Numbered from the stretch's first letter, positions 21,354 through 31,136 are shown. The stretch is DNA of 64,000 bases from Pseudocolwellia agarivorans (GCF_002000085.1 NZ_MUZU01000001.1:558001-622000), one strand, 5' to 3'. Notes: generated by a model from the letters alone, not told the origin. Numbers and translations: made by a program.

Positions 21354-22009
21354 GTTACCGCTAAATAAGGATTTTGCACACTAAAAGCTTGGCTGCCCCC
21401 ATTATTAGAAACGGTATTGGTTGCCGTACTATCTACAGCAATATTTAACGTTAAATCTACAGCACTGGTACTCATATCAACACTTGGTGCAGCAGAACTG
21501 TATATATTTTCTCTTCTTGGGCTATTCGCTAACACATTACCCGTTGGAGTATTTGTTGTGGCATTACCCGCAAGCGCTCTAAGTATTGCTGAGCTTCCAC
21601 TGGTATCTGCAGTACTCACAACATTTGTAGTCACTACATGGTTATGCGATGGCATATTCGCTATAGATAAAGTTACAGTAGGTGAGCCACCTCTTTGTCC
21701 AACATTATAATTAGGTAATCCCGGACCGTTACCACTACCTATAGCTGAGCGACCTCTTAGATCAGGTAGACCAAAGGTTGTTCTGCCATCACCACCATAC
21801 ATTGTCCCCAACAATGAGAAGAGTGCTGAATTCTGTGCAATAGATAATAATTGCCCTTCAGCTTTGGCCCAACTTCTTATAGTAAAGTTACCAGCAAACA
21901 CACACATACTGCCAAGGTATGCATCTGTCGAACAAGCCATTGCCTTAGAAGGTAAAATAGAGGTAACGATTAGCGCACTTAGTATTTTAATTGTTTGTTT
22001 AAGTTTCAT
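21311..22009 (-). CDS. secreted phage tail-collar domain protein
   Basis: 232 aa. The signal peptide covers 1-25 and ends KAMA before Cys. The tail-collar domain (PF07484 type) has its hallmark run from ALFSLLGTMYGG to TTFGLPDLRGR (about 60-90), then SHNHVV. The C-terminal part is Thr/Ser/Ala-rich and ends YLAVTWLIALQG, usual for microcystin-dependent-protein (Mdp)-like proteins. These occur outside prophages in many bacteria and their function is unclear. It sits 14 bp after a PEP-CTERM gene, likely in one transcript. Confidence 0.85.
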   Translation of the reverse strand: MKLKQTIKILSALIVTSILPSKAMACSTDAYLGSMCVFAGNFTIRSWAKAEGQLLSIAQNSALFSLLGTMYGGDGRTTFGLPDLRGRSAIGSGNGPGLPNYNVGQRGGSPTVTLSIANMPSHNHVVTTNVVSTADTSGSSAILRALAGNATTNTPTGNVLANSPRRENIYSSAAPSVDMSTSAVDLTLNIAVDSTATNTVSNNGGSQAFSVQNPYLAVTWLIALQGVYPSRN

Positions 22010-22023
22010 TTTTATACCCTTAG

Positions 22024-22836
22024 TTATTTTTTAGTAAAGTATTTGCGGGTTAGTAAACCCAATGAACCAGTCAAAAACAGCAACATAGTGGCTGGAGTAG
22101 GAACGGAAACAGGAGCACCAAGTTTAGTAATTTCTTTTATGTAAATAAAGGCAGTTGAATCAGCTGAAAAAGCTCCTCCATCAAATTCTCCCCCATCCAT
22201 TTTCAAAAAACCGTCAAAACTATACATGCCGCCAGCTAATAGTGTTACGTCAAAATCAAACAATCCTGAATCACTTATGGCAGCTCCAGAAGTTGCTAAC
22301 GCAGTTCCATTTTTCTCGTCACCAAAAGCAGCATCAGAGGTTACGTCTGAGAAGAAAAGTTCACCTGCGGTATCTTCTAATACAATTTCAGAATCTACAT
22401 AAGCATCTGCGCCATCTGCATCAACAGTATTTGAAAAATCGATACCAAAGCTGATCATATAATCATCTACACCTGAGGAATTAGCTAAATCAAAACTAAA
22501 ACTAAAAAAGAAGTCTTCCATCAAATCAAAAGCGTCTCCCATAGCGACAGCACTTGCACCTACACCGTCTCCGGTCATAGAGAACAAACCACCTTGTGGA
22601 TTAGCACCTGCAGGCGTTACATCTGTAATAATTGTTGTTGCTGTTGTTCCACCTAATACACTTTTTATTTCACCATTTTGAGAACCCGTACCAGAAAATG
22701 GTAGTGAGGTTGTATCAAATTCGGCAAAGCCTGAAATGGTAATGTCTGGAGTGATTAAAGCGGCATGGGATAATTGTGTCGACATCAAGAAGATGCCTGT
22801 AATCAGTGAAGATTTAAACGGTATATTCATATTCAA
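22024..22836 (-). CDS. PEP-CTERM sorting-domain protein (variant motif)
   Basis: 270 aa. The N-terminal signal peptide (about 1-26) ends SHA. The middle is beta-rich, acidic and Gly/Ser-rich. The last 28 residues form a tripartite sorting tail: VPTPAT (245-250), a hydrophobic helix MLLFLTGSLGLL, and a basic end RKYFTKK. The usual motif is VPEPAT, so this one has Thr for Glu. Such proteins are handled by an exosortase and often linked to exopolysaccharide or biofilm. No exosortase gene is in the window. Confidence 0.83.
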   Translation of the reverse strand: MNMNIPFKSSLITGIFLMSTQLSHAALITPDITISGFAEFDTTSLPFSGTGSQNGEIKSVLGGTTATTIITDVTPAGANPQGGLFSMTGDGVGASAVAMGDAFDLMEDFFFSFSFDLANSSGVDDYMISFGIDFSNTVDADGADAYVDSEIVLEDTAGELFFSDVTSDAAFGDEKNGTALATSGAAISDSGLFDFDVTLLAGGMYSFDGFLKMDGGEFDGGAFSADSTAFIYIKEITKLGAPVSVPTPATMLLFLTGSLGLLTRKYFTKK

Positions 22837-23155
22837 TCCTTAAAATTTTGAGTAATAATTATTATGTTTTTTATAAGACTTATCAGAATTGTATACAAAA
22901 CTTGCATAAATAAAGCCAAAAAAAATTTAGCTAACTAAATGAAAGTATTAAGAAACAGGTCATACCAACCAATAAAGATTAGTGTAAAAAAAGCAGACAG
23001 TTATTAAATTATTAATAAGAATCATGTAAGAGGTAACAAATACTACAAAAAACAGATGGTATTAAATAAAGGATAGCTTTAAGGTCGCTTCATTAAAGAA
23101 TCAACCTATTTTAGCCGTTAGAAATAGGGAGGATTTACATTAAAATTGAGTGTTT
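22837..23155. other. intergenic region between ubiI and the PEP-CTERM gene
   Basis: 319 bp, AT-rich. It carries the upstream region of the PEP-CTERM transcript on its left side and the end of the ubi operon on its right. I see no convincing terminator, repeat or small gene. Confidence 0.5.
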
Positions 23156-24412
23156 CTATTTTTGAATAATAGCTAAATCCGGTAAATTTTCTTTCATGCC
23201 TAACGCTTGTTTAACCATTAATTGCTTTACGGGTTTAATATTATCAAACAAGGTCATTCCTAACCCACGTACTACTTGGGTTATTGGATTTTGCGGAGTA
23301 AATACCTGTTTAATCGATTCCATTGCAGCAACCATTTCTGCAGCTTCAGACTTTCTCCAGCGTGAATATTGGTTTAATACAGTAGCCTTCGCCCATTGAG
23401 TTTGCTCAGGTTGCGCTGTGTGCTTTTGTTTATCGATTTGTTCGCTAATAACTTGTGCTAATGAAGCTGCGTCAAGTAATCCAAGATTTACACCTTGTCC
23501 TGCTAATGGGTGAATAGTATGTGCTGCATCTCCCACTAAAACGACTCTATCTTGTGTAAAGCTTTGTGACATTCGCATAGATAAAGGATATGAAAACGTT
23601 TTGCTGGTTAATGTAATATTGCCAAGCTTACCATCACTAGCGGCTGTTAATTCTTTCGAGAAATCTTCTGTAGATAAAGCCATTAACCTTTCAGCCTCCT
23701 CAGGTGAAGTAGACCAAACAATAGAACATAACTTTTCATCAAATAAAGGTAAAAACGCTAACGGTCCTGTAGGTAAAAACACCTGCCATGCTGTATTTTG
23801 ATGGCCTTGTTCGCATTGCACTGTAGCGACAATAGCGTGATGGTCGTAATCTCTGAAGGTTATAGGCATATCCATTTGTTTTCTTACCCAAGAATTAGCA
23901 CCATCAGCACCTACAACTAATTTAGCAGTAATAGGCATTTGCGTAGCAAAACTTGCAAACACTTCGCTATCGCCCATGCCTATATTGGTAATATTTTCAT
24001 TCGTAAAAAAATTAATGCCGCTGTCTTGCTGAGCTTTATTCCACAATGCGTGACGCACTACTGAATTTTCGATAATCCAACCCAATTGCTCTACATCGCT
24101 GGTCCCTAACATTCCAGCAACATCATCTGTTGAAAAAGATAATTTTCCGTAGCCAGCTTTATCCCAAACATGCATATGTTGATAAGGTTGAAGTCGTTGC
24201 TCAACAATGTTTGACCAAACATCTAACTGCTCAAAAATTTGCTGACTTGCCATATTAATAGCGCTAACTCGCACGCTGGGTTCATCTGTTATCGGAGATA
24301 AAGGGGTTTTGTCAGCAATGGCAACGGTTAATCTTGTTGTTTTTCTGATAGCAAGCGCTAGGGTTAACCCAACCATTCCTGCACCGACAATCAAGATATC
24401 AAATTTTTGCAT
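23156..24412 (-). CDS. ubiI: ubiquinone hydroxylase UbiI (VisC)
   Basis: 418 aa FAD-dependent monooxygenase. It has the dinucleotide fold VGAGMVGLTLALAI near the N-terminus, the DG motif VVGADGANSWVR, and the GD motif VLVGDAAHTIHPLAGQGVN. UbiI adds the C5 hydroxyl of the ubiquinone ring. UbiF/UbiI/UbiH are paralogues. The position directly after ubiH and pepP, as in E. coli, favours UbiI. It is the last gene of the operon, 47 bp after ubiH. Confidence 0.88.
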   Translation of the reverse strand: MQKFDILIVGAGMVGLTLALAIRKTTRLTVAIADKTPLSPITDEPSVRVSAINMASQQIFEQLDVWSNIVEQRLQPYQHMHVWDKAGYGKLSFSTDDVAGMLGTSDVEQLGWIIENSVVRHALWNKAQQDSGINFFTNENITNIGMGDSEVFASFATQMPITAKLVVGADGANSWVRKQMDMPITFRDYDHHAIVATVQCEQGHQNTAWQVFLPTGPLAFLPLFDEKLCSIVWSTSPEEAERLMALSTEDFSKELTAASDGKLGNITLTSKTFSYPLSMRMSQSFTQDRVVLVGDAAHTIHPLAGQGVNLGLLDAASLAQVISEQIDKQKHTAQPEQTQWAKATVLNQYSRWRKSEAAEMVAAMESIKQVFTPQNPITQVVRGLGMTLFDNIKPVKQLMVKQALGMKENLPDLAIIQK

Positions 24413-24459
24413 GATGTTTTTTCACTTAAATAAATTGCAATGAACTAAATAAAATAAAG

Positions 24460-25710
24460 CTAATAGCCCATCGTTTTATTAACAAAGGTGTTTTTAATAA
24501 CGGGCACGTAATTTAGCACTTTCAAACCAATATTTCTGCCAACAACAAGGGGAAATAAATCGTTTGAAAAAAGTGTGACTAAAGAATCTGTGAGCTTAAT
24601 TATGTGACGATGGTCTTTTTTACGTGATAGCGCATACTCGGTTAATCGATTAAACGAACCAATATCTTCTTGTTGGCTCAACGCTTGTTCTAACGTTTTA
24701 GCTAATATTTGTACGTCGCGTAAGCCTAAATTAAACCCTTGACCAGCAATAGGGTGAATAGTGTGCGAAGCATTACCAATAAGTACCATTCGGTGGTGTA
24801 TCTGCGCTTGGGCTTGCACTAACGATAAAGGATAAATGTGCCGCTTCCCTACTTTTTCTATACTACCTAACCAACTACCAAACGATCGCTCTAAGGTGAT
24901 TTTAAATTCCTCGTCCGTTAGTAGCTTCATTTCATCAGCTTGCTCTGGTGTTAACGTCCAAACTAACGAACATCGAGAATTTTCATTCGCTACATTAACC
25001 ATAGGCAACATGGCAATAGGCCCGTTTTCGGTAAATCGCTCAAACGCTACGCCATGATGAGGTTGCTTGGTAGATACATTAGTAATTAAGGCTGATTGAT
25101 TATAGTCAGTACGATCACACGCTATATTGGCAGATTGCCGACAAATTGAATTAGCACCATCACAACCAATAAGTAACGAAGCCGAGAGCTGAATTTGCGA
25201 GGTTAAAGTGATATCAACTGACTCAGATTTCCATTGAATTTGTTCAATAGAGTCTGGCGTAAACCAAGTTAAATTCTGAGAATTTTTTTCTAGTACTTGG
25301 TGTAATGCCAAACCTAACTTAGACATTTCAACAACATAACCTACGGCTGATACGCTATGTTTATCGGCAGTAATACGTGCTTTGCCGTAATAACCACGAT
25401 CTGAAATATGAATATCTGTTATCGCTTGTGCATGTTCTTGTATCAGCGGCCAAGCATCTATTTTTTTTAAATACTGAGCTGAAGCATGAGATAAGGCAAG
25501 CACCCTATCGTCGAATACTGACGTAGTATTTTTAATTAACTGGCCTGTTTTAGTTGCATCAGCAGCTTCAATAATCGCGATAGATAAAGGCTTATTATCT
25601 GATGTTTTAAGAGACAATAAACTGAGCGCCATTAAAGAACCCGATAAGCCGCCACCTGAAATAATGACATCAAAGTGCTGTTTAGTGCTGATATTTTCTG
25701 ATGCTTGCAT
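24460..25710 (-). CDS. ubiH: 2-octaprenyl-6-methoxyphenol hydroxylase UbiH
   Basis: 416 aa FAD monooxygenase, paralogous to its neighbour. It has an N-terminal ISGGGLSGSLMALSL fold, LIGCDGANSICR, and VLIGNASHTIHPIAGQGFN, where Asn replaces the usual Asp of the GD motif. E. coli UbiH also has Asn here, so the change supports the assignment. It catalyses C1 hydroxylation in ubiquinone synthesis. It sits between pepP and ubiI. Confidence 0.92.
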   Translation of the reverse strand: MQASENISTKQHFDVIISGGGLSGSLMALSLLSLKTSDNKPLSIAIIEAADATKTGQLIKNTTSVFDDRVLALSHASAQYLKKIDAWPLIQEHAQAITDIHISDRGYYGKARITADKHSVSAVGYVVEMSKLGLALHQVLEKNSQNLTWFTPDSIEQIQWKSESVDITLTSQIQLSASLLIGCDGANSICRQSANIACDRTDYNQSALITNVSTKQPHHGVAFERFTENGPIAMLPMVNVANENSRCSLVWTLTPEQADEMKLLTDEEFKITLERSFGSWLGSIEKVGKRHIYPLSLVQAQAQIHHRMVLIGNASHTIHPIAGQGFNLGLRDVQILAKTLEQALSQQEDIGSFNRLTEYALSRKKDHRHIIKLTDSLVTLFSNDLFPLVVGRNIGLKVLNYVPVIKNTFVNKTMGY

Positions 25711-25758
25711 TTGCCTCTAACACTCAGTTATTTGTAGATTTCATTGAAAAGGTGTGAA

Positions 25759-27117
25759 TTACGAATTTGCCATTAAGGCTTCAATTTGAGCAATCTCTTT
25801 TGGCGCATTAACAGTCAAATTTTCATACCCTGTTTCAGTTACTACAATATTATCTTCAATTCTCACTGCAATTCCACGCCACTTTTCTTCTACAGAAAGA
25901 TCGTCTAACGGTATATACAAACCTGGCTCTATCGTCATTACCATGCCCGGTTCAAACTCGCGTGTTTGTTCGCGCTTATCATTGCTTTTATAGTCGCCTA
26001 CGTCATGCACATCTAAACCTAGCCAATGTCCTAGACCATGAATAAAGTATTTTTTACAGGCTTTTTCTTTAATTAAAGTACTTAAATCACCTTTTAATAT
26101 ACCTAAGTTATGTAAACCTTCGGTAAGAAAACCACAGGCTATTTTATTTAAGTGAGCTAAAGTACTTTTAGGTTTTATTGATTGAATAGAAATAAGTTGA
26201 GCGTCTAACACTAATTGATAAATCGCTTTTTGCTCGTTGGTAAAAACACCATTAATAGGAAATGTTCTTGTGATATCGGCGGCATAGCCAGCAAGTTCAC
26301 CGCCAGCGTCAATGAGTAATAATTCGTTATTTTTTAACGTATCTGAATTTTCAGTGTAATGAAGAATATTACCGTTATCACCACCCGCAACTATAGTGGT
26401 ATAAGCAGGAGATTTAGCCCCATTAGATGCAAACTCATGTAAAATATCAGCTTCTATCTGATACTCAAACTTACCAACGGCTGATTGCTTCATAGCGCGT
26501 TGATGAGCTACACCACTAATTTTATTAATTTTGCGCATCAGCTCAAGTTCAGCTTCGCTTTTAATTAACCTCATTTCGTGAATAATATTACTGCAATCAA
26601 TAATATTAGTAGGCGCTTTTTTACCTAAACGAGATTTAGCTTTTACTGCTTTAAGCCAACTAAGCACCTTAATTTCAAACGATTCACTTACCGGTTCAGC
26701 TGCACCAATACAATAAAGTAGGCTCGACTTATCAGCCATATATTCAGGAATAAATTCCTCTTGTTTATCAAGAGTAAAACACTCATCAACACCGTAAGCG
26801 CTTACGGCTAACTCTTGCCCTACTCTTCGTCCATGCCATACTTCTTGTAACGCATCTTTAGCACGAGAAAATAATACCACCCGATTTGTCTTTTCCTTTA
26901 TAAGAACAAGCACCGCATCTGGTTCAGGAAAACCTGTTAAATAAAAGAAGTTTTTGTTTTGACAAAAAGGATATTCAGTATCATTACTACGTGTTAATTC
27001 GATTGCAGCAGGAAATAAGGCCACACTGTTTTCAGGCATACTGGCAAAAAAACGTTCACGACGAGCCGTAAATTCGCTTAAAGGTAATTCGGTACCGGGT
27101 AAATGCGTTTGATTCAT
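25759..27117 (-). CDS. pepP: Xaa-Pro aminopeptidase
   Basis: 452 aa M24 metallopeptidase of the AMP-binding-domain type. Metal ligands are visible as the two Asp in LLIDAGGELAGYAADITRTF, His in IHGLGHWLGLDVHD, Glu in TIEPGLYI and Glu in VRIEDN. It removes N-terminal residues before proline. It belongs to the conserved ygfB-pepP-ubiH-ubiI operon. Confidence 0.96.
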   Translation of the reverse strand: MNQTHLPGTELPLSEFTARRERFFASMPENSVALFPAAIELTRSNDTEYPFCQNKNFFYLTGFPEPDAVLVLIKEKTNRVVLFSRAKDALQEVWHGRRVGQELAVSAYGVDECFTLDKQEEFIPEYMADKSSLLYCIGAAEPVSESFEIKVLSWLKAVKAKSRLGKKAPTNIIDCSNIIHEMRLIKSEAELELMRKINKISGVAHQRAMKQSAVGKFEYQIEADILHEFASNGAKSPAYTTIVAGGDNGNILHYTENSDTLKNNELLLIDAGGELAGYAADITRTFPINGVFTNEQKAIYQLVLDAQLISIQSIKPKSTLAHLNKIACGFLTEGLHNLGILKGDLSTLIKEKACKKYFIHGLGHWLGLDVHDVGDYKSNDKREQTREFEPGMVMTIEPGLYIPLDDLSVEEKWRGIAVRIEDNIVVTETGYENLTVNAPKEIAQIEALMANS

Positions 27118-27136
27118 ATAGGAGTCTTAGTGCGTT

Positions 27137-27706
27137 TTAATGCAAGGTTTCTTCTTTAGACGTGTTTTCTGGCGGAACACCTAGCTCAGTAAAACACAGT
27201 AATGCTGAAATTCGAACATATTCAGCAATTTCGTAATAGGCTTGTTCAGTATCTTCGTCTTCTTCCATTTCGTCAGAAAGGTTAGCAATATCAACAAAGT
27301 CGTTCAGTACTTCTTGAACATCTTCAGACAATTTAGCTTTATTTTTTTGTTGTAAACCAAAGCCTAAATTAAACCCTTGTACCCAATGGCCTAATCCGTT
27401 TGCTCTTTCCATAATACTGTCGTCGTCATCAGGCAACATAAGTTGAAAGCTGTAAGAGTCGTCTAAAATGTTTTGCCAAATATCACTAAACATAGCTTTA
27501 AGAGCAAGCTTAACGGCAGCAGGAAAGCCTTCGCTATTATTAAGCATGTCGTTAATAACAATAATATAATCTGAATCTTCAAAAATATAACCAGCAGATA
27601 CTAGGCCTGTCATAACCCCATGTACTTCAGATGCATGCATTTTAACATCTTCACTCGTTAATATGCCTTGAATTGTCGCAAAATCGAGTGTTGTTTGATC
27701 TGTCAT
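27137..27706 (-). CDS. ygfB: UPF0149 family protein YgfB
   Basis: 189 aa, acidic, close to the E. coli protein (192 aa). It has the family features HGVMTGLVSAG, WVQGFNLGFG and a C-terminal helix before a variable tail. It is the first gene of the pepP-ubiH-ubiI operon and divergent from zapA, as in E. coli. The molecular function is not settled. Confidence 0.93.
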   Translation of the reverse strand: MTDQTTLDFATIQGILTSEDVKMHASEVHGVMTGLVSAGYIFEDSDYIIVINDMLNNSEGFPAAVKLALKAMFSDIWQNILDDSYSFQLMLPDDDDSIMERANGLGHWVQGFNLGFGLQQKNKAKLSEDVQEVLNDFVDIANLSDEMEEDEDTEQAYYEIAEYVRISALLCFTELGVPPENTSKEETLH

Positions 27707-27817
27707 AAAATATTCATTTAATTAAGTAAGTTTACTGCTGAGTATCTTAACATTCGCGCTATTGTGATACTAGAGGATAAAGCTAGGTTGCATCAAAGGT
27801 ATAGCATGATTATAGTT

Positions 27818-28084
27818 TATACCAATTCCATTAAGTTTGTTCTCAACTCAGAGCTACATTAGCGAGCTTAAAACAAGCAAAATTATTTAAACATAGTTAT
27901 TCTATATTTCATTAATTTTGTGCCGTTATAAGTTTGCTAATGAGCTCCCAAGGGCGAGTTTAAAAGGCTTATATGCGGCGTTATTGATTTTGACAAGGGA
28001 ATAACCATTCTCTTCAATCAATGCCTTGCCTCTAAGCCTTTTAACTCTCGCTGAGTGGGAAAAAACTTAATGGACTTGGTATTA
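27818..28084. repeat. intergenic inverted-repeat element, copy 2 (267 bp)
   Basis: Terminal arms 27818-27838 and 28063-28084 pair imperfectly (about 19 of 21). The interior shares with copy 1 (19970-20238) the blocks GCGTTATTGATTT, CAAGGGA, TCTTCAATCAATGCCTTGCCT. Just outside the core are inverted arms GAGTTTAAAAGGCTTA and TAAGCCTTTTAACTC. The outer arms differ from copy 1, so ends diverge while the core is kept. It lies in the ygfB/zapA divergent region, which otherwise shows only promoters. Confidence 0.78.
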
Positions 28085-28174
28085 CAAGATCATTTTTAAT
28101 AAGCTTAAATTTTAAATATAGGTATACTCTCCATGATCAGGGTAAGCAAAAATGGAAAAGCGAGATACTAAACA

Positions 28175-28486
28175 ATGAGCCCAAACACTCTAACAATTAA
28201 CGTTGCGAATAAATCACTGAAAATCGCCTGCCCTGTAGGGGAAGAAAGCGCATTACTTGCTGCTGCCCAAGAATTAAATTTACGTTTTACTAAAGCTAAC
28301 GATAAAACCTGTGCAAACTCTTCTCTTGAACAATCTATGTTGATGACGGCATTAAACTTATCTTACGACTTATTAAAAGCACAAGAAGCTGCAGAAAAAG
28401 AAAAACTCGTATTAGAAAGTAAAATAGAACTTTTACAATCTACAATTGAACAAGCGTTAATACCTACTGAAAAAGCTCCTACCTAA
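28175..28486 (+). CDS. zapA: cell division protein ZapA
   Basis: 103 aa. The N-terminal globular part (NTLTINVANKSLKIACPVGEE) is followed by a long C-terminal coiled coil from about residue 60. ZapA bundles FtsZ at the division ring. Divergent from ygfB and directly ahead of 6S RNA, the classical arrangement. Confidence 0.96.
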   Translation: MSPNTLTINVANKSLKIACPVGEESALLAAAQELNLRFTKANDKTCANSSLEQSMLMTALNLSYDLLKAQEAAEKEKLVLESKIELLQSTIEQALIPTEKAPT

Positions 28487-28584
28487 TTAAACTCTTAAAC
28501 ATCAAAACTCTGATATATTTTTGTATAAAAAACATTTAAAAAGTCCAAATAAACAACACTTAACACTCATTTACAATTAATGAC

Positions 28585-28613
28585 TTAATACATTAACAAA
28601 CTTTAGCTATACT
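28585..28613 (+). promoter_or_regulatory. promoter of 6S RNA
   Basis: -10 TATACT at 28608-28613 and -35 TTAATA at 28585-28590 with a 17-bp spacer. The start would be near 28620, the beginning of the closing stem of the RNA. Confidence 0.6.
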
Positions 28614-28617
28614 AAAG

Positions 28618-28800
28618 ATGTTTTCAGGGTGTTTGTATGTTGACTATGTCCCTGAGCCGATAAGTTTTAATTCAGGAAATTGATTAAACTCTATTGTGCA
28701 AGCCCGGCTCGTATCGGGAAGCCTACGGTTTTTTATGATATTTCCGCCCTGAGCATCCGGTGTTCATGGGCTGAAGTTAGCTGCGGCATCCTGGAAACAC
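28618..28800 (+). ncRNA. ssrS: 6S RNA
   Basis: About 183 nt. The closing stem is GTTTTCAGG (28620-28628) with CCTGGAAAC (28790-28798). The conserved block TCCCTGAGCCGATAAG near the 5' end and TGCGGCATCCTGG near the 3' end match E. coli 6S RNA. The middle is a long imperfect hairpin with the expected central bubble. It binds the sigma-70 holoenzyme as a promoter mimic. The ygfA gene that often follows is absent; murI follows instead. Exact ends are inferred. Confidence 0.93.
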
Positions 28801-28899
28801 TCATTTTACTTCTACTCAATATCCCTGTACTTATTCTTTTCTTTTTAATTTACAATATTCCCTATTATTCATAAATATTCATTTAATAACTTTGTCTCT

Positions 28900-29739
28900 A
28901 TGACTGTAACTAAAAAAACGTTAAACACACAAATTCAACCTGAGGATCACTCAAATCAACCGATTGGCATATTCGATTCTGGCTTAGGTGGCTTGTCTAT
29001 TTTGAAGTGTATTAAGGAACAGTTACCAAATGAGCAGCTTATATATATTGCAGATTCTTTGTATGCGCCTTATGGCGACAAATCTGATGATGAAATTATT
29101 GAACGAGTTAATGTCATTGCTGATGCACTAATAAAAAAAGGCTGCAAAGCAATTGTGATTGCTTGTAATACCGCAACAGTTATTGCTATTGACCAGTTAA
29201 GGCTGCGTGTTTCTATTCCTATTATTGGTGTAGAACCAGCCATAAAACCCGCGGTAGCACTGAGTAAAAATATTGCAATTTTAACGACACAAGCAACGGC
29301 TAAAAATAAGCGTTTTTTAGCTTTAGTTGATAAACACAAGTCAGACTCAAACGTGCATATTCAGCCTTGCCCTGGATTGGTAGAACTTATAGAAAACAAT
29401 CAACTTCATTCAATTAAGTTTGAACATTTACTAAAAGGTTACCTTTTAGAGGTTTTAAAAGAAAATATAGATACTATTGTCTTAGGCTGTACCCATTACC
29501 CCTTCTTTTCAGATAAAATTAAACATTTGGTTGATAACCAAATCACCATAATGGAAACGGCTTTACCTGTTACAGAGCAACTTAAGCGCCAACTTATTCA
29601 ACATCAATTAATAGCTAACACCCACTGTTTTTCTAACAAACAGCTGCAATATCAATTTTTTAGTTCACAGGCTAACAGCGAATTAATCTCAATAATGTCT
29701 ACGTTATTAAACACTCCTGTCAAGTTATCACCCTTTTAA
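28900..29739 (+). CDS. murI: glutamate racemase
   Basis: 279 aa. Both catalytic cysteines are present in ACNTAT and LGCTHYPFF. The N-terminal PIGIFDSGLGGLSIL and APYGDKS are typical. It converts L- to D-glutamate for peptidoglycan. It stands alone between 6S RNA and metK. The first about 17 residues extend before the core domain, a common variation. Confidence 0.96.
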   Translation: MTVTKKTLNTQIQPEDHSNQPIGIFDSGLGGLSILKCIKEQLPNEQLIYIADSLYAPYGDKSDDEIIERVNVIADALIKKGCKAIVIACNTATVIAIDQLRLRVSIPIIGVEPAIKPAVALSKNIAILTTQATAKNKRFLALVDKHKSDSNVHIQPCPGLVELIENNQLHSIKFEHLLKGYLLEVLKENIDTIVLGCTHYPFFSDKIKHLVDNQITIMETALPVTEQLKRQLIQHQLIANTHCFSNKQLQYQFFSSQANSELISIMSTLLNTPVKLSPF

Positions 29740-29931
29740 ATTTTTATAAATTTAAGACGTTTAGCCGTCTAGGCGTAAATAATTCTATGAAGTTAATCTG
29801 TAAACAGGTAAACTTAGCAAAAATTTTCACCCGATTAATACGCTAATTTCTTATAGTTCGACTAAATTAAACATAATTTATTTTAGGTTTAATTAAGAGA
29901 AATACGTAACCGATTAACTTATTGAGGTTTT

Positions 29932-31119
29932 ATGTCTAAACACTTTTTCACTTCAGAGTCAGTATCTGAAGGCCATCCTGATAAAATTGCAGATCAAATA
30001 TCTGATGCTGTACTTGACGCAATAATCACACAAGATAAACACGCGCGTGTTGCCTGTGAAACTATGGTTAAAACTGGTGTTGCTATTATTTCTGGTGAAG
30101 TATCGACAACAGCATGGGTTGATCTAGAAAGAATCACTCGTGATGTTATTAGCAATATAGGTTACACCTCGTCAGATGTTGGTTTTGACGGTGAAACCTG
30201 TGGCATTATGAATTTAATTGGCCAACAATCTCCAGAAATTGCTCAAGGTGTAGACCGTGCAAAACCTGAAGATCAAGGTGCTGGAGACCAAGGCTTAATG
30301 TTTGGTTACGCCACGAACGAAACTGAAACCTTAATGCCTGCAGCTTTATACTACTCTCACCGTTTAGTTGAGCGCCAAGCTGAAGCACGTAAATCAGGTG
30401 TTTTACCTTGGTTACGTCCAGATGCTAAATCTCAGGTAACTTTTATCTATGAAGATAATAAACCCGTTTCGATTGATACCATTGTTTTATCAACTCAGCA
30501 TAACCCTGAAATTAAACAGGAAGATTTACACGACGCGGTAATGGAAAACATTATTAAGCACGTTATTCCTGCTGAATTATTAACAAAAGACACTAAATAC
30601 CATATTAACCCAACAGGTAAGTTTGTGATTGGTGGTCCAGTTGGCGATTGTGGTTTAACAGGTCGTAAAATTATTGTTGATACCTATGGCGGCATGGCTC
30701 GTCATGGTGGTGGTGCATTCTCTGGTAAAGATCCATCAAAAGTAGACAGAAGCGCAGCTTACGCTGGTCGTTATGTTGCTAAAAACATCGTTGCTGCAGG
30801 TTTAGCTGACCGTTGTGAAATTCAAATTTCTTATGCAATTGGTGTTGCAGAGCCTACTTCAATTTCAATCGATACTTTTGGTACTGGTAAAGTGTCTGAA
30901 CAAAAACTAGTAGAGTTAGTAAGAGAGCATTTTGACTTACGCCCTTACGGTATTACAAAAATGCTAGATTTGTTACACCCAATGTACCAACAAACAGCGG
31001 CTTACGGCCATTTTGGTAGAGAACCATTTGAAATGACAGTAGGCGAAGATACCTTTACTGCATTTAGCTGGGAAAAAACAGATAAAGCTGAAGACTTACG
31101 TCGCTCTGCTGGTTTGTAA
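29932..31119 (+). CDS. metK: S-adenosylmethionine synthase
   Basis: 395 aa. It starts with the ATP-binding region [13 protein letters not shown] and contains [27 protein letters not shown] and the C-terminal GHFGRE. It makes SAM from methionine and ATP. No SAM riboswitch or clear MetJ boxes could be picked out in the 192-bp leader. Confidence 0.98.
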   Translation: MSKHFFTSESVSEGHPDKIADQISDAVLDAIITQDKHARVACETMVKTGVAIISGEVSTTAWVDLERITRDVISNIGYTSSDVGFDGETCGIMNLIGQQSPEIAQGVDRAKPEDQGAGDQGLMFGYATNETETLMPAALYYSHRLVERQAEARKSGVLPWLRPDAKSQVTFIYEDNKPVSIDTIVLSTQHNPEIKQEDLHDAVMENIIKHVIPAELLTKDTKYHINPTGKFVIGGPVGDCGLTGRKIIVDTYGGMARHGGGAFSGKDPSKVDRSAAYAGRYVAKNIVAAGLADRCEIQISYAIGVAEPTSISIDTFGTGKVSEQKLVELVREHFDLRPYGITKMLDLLHPMYQQTAAYGHFGREPFEMTVGEDTFTAFSWEKTDKAEDLRRSAGL

Positions 31120-31136
31120 TGCTCACTTAATCTCTG

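Noticed and set aside
21311-22009. Tail-collar gene as evidence of a prophage
   Set aside because: It has a signal peptide and no other phage gene is near; such proteins are common outside phages.
22155-22454. 99-aa frame rich in Gln, His and Leu opposite the PEP-CTERM gene
   Set aside because: Low-complexity antisense product of Asp/Gly/Ser codons; no start signal.
24760-24790. Asn in place of Asp in the GD motif of the UbiH-like enzyme, thought to be an inactivating change
   Set aside because: E. coli UbiH has Asn at the same place, so it is a family trait.
28680-28874. 64-aa frame with hydrophobic C-terminus
   Set aside because: It lies mostly within the 6S RNA, whose sequence explains the conservation; no ribosome-binding site.
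29740-29931. SAM riboswitch or MetJ boxes ahead of metK
   Set aside because: No aptamer-like helices or AGACGTCT boxes are visible; only a weak AGACG/CGTCT hairpin near 29756.
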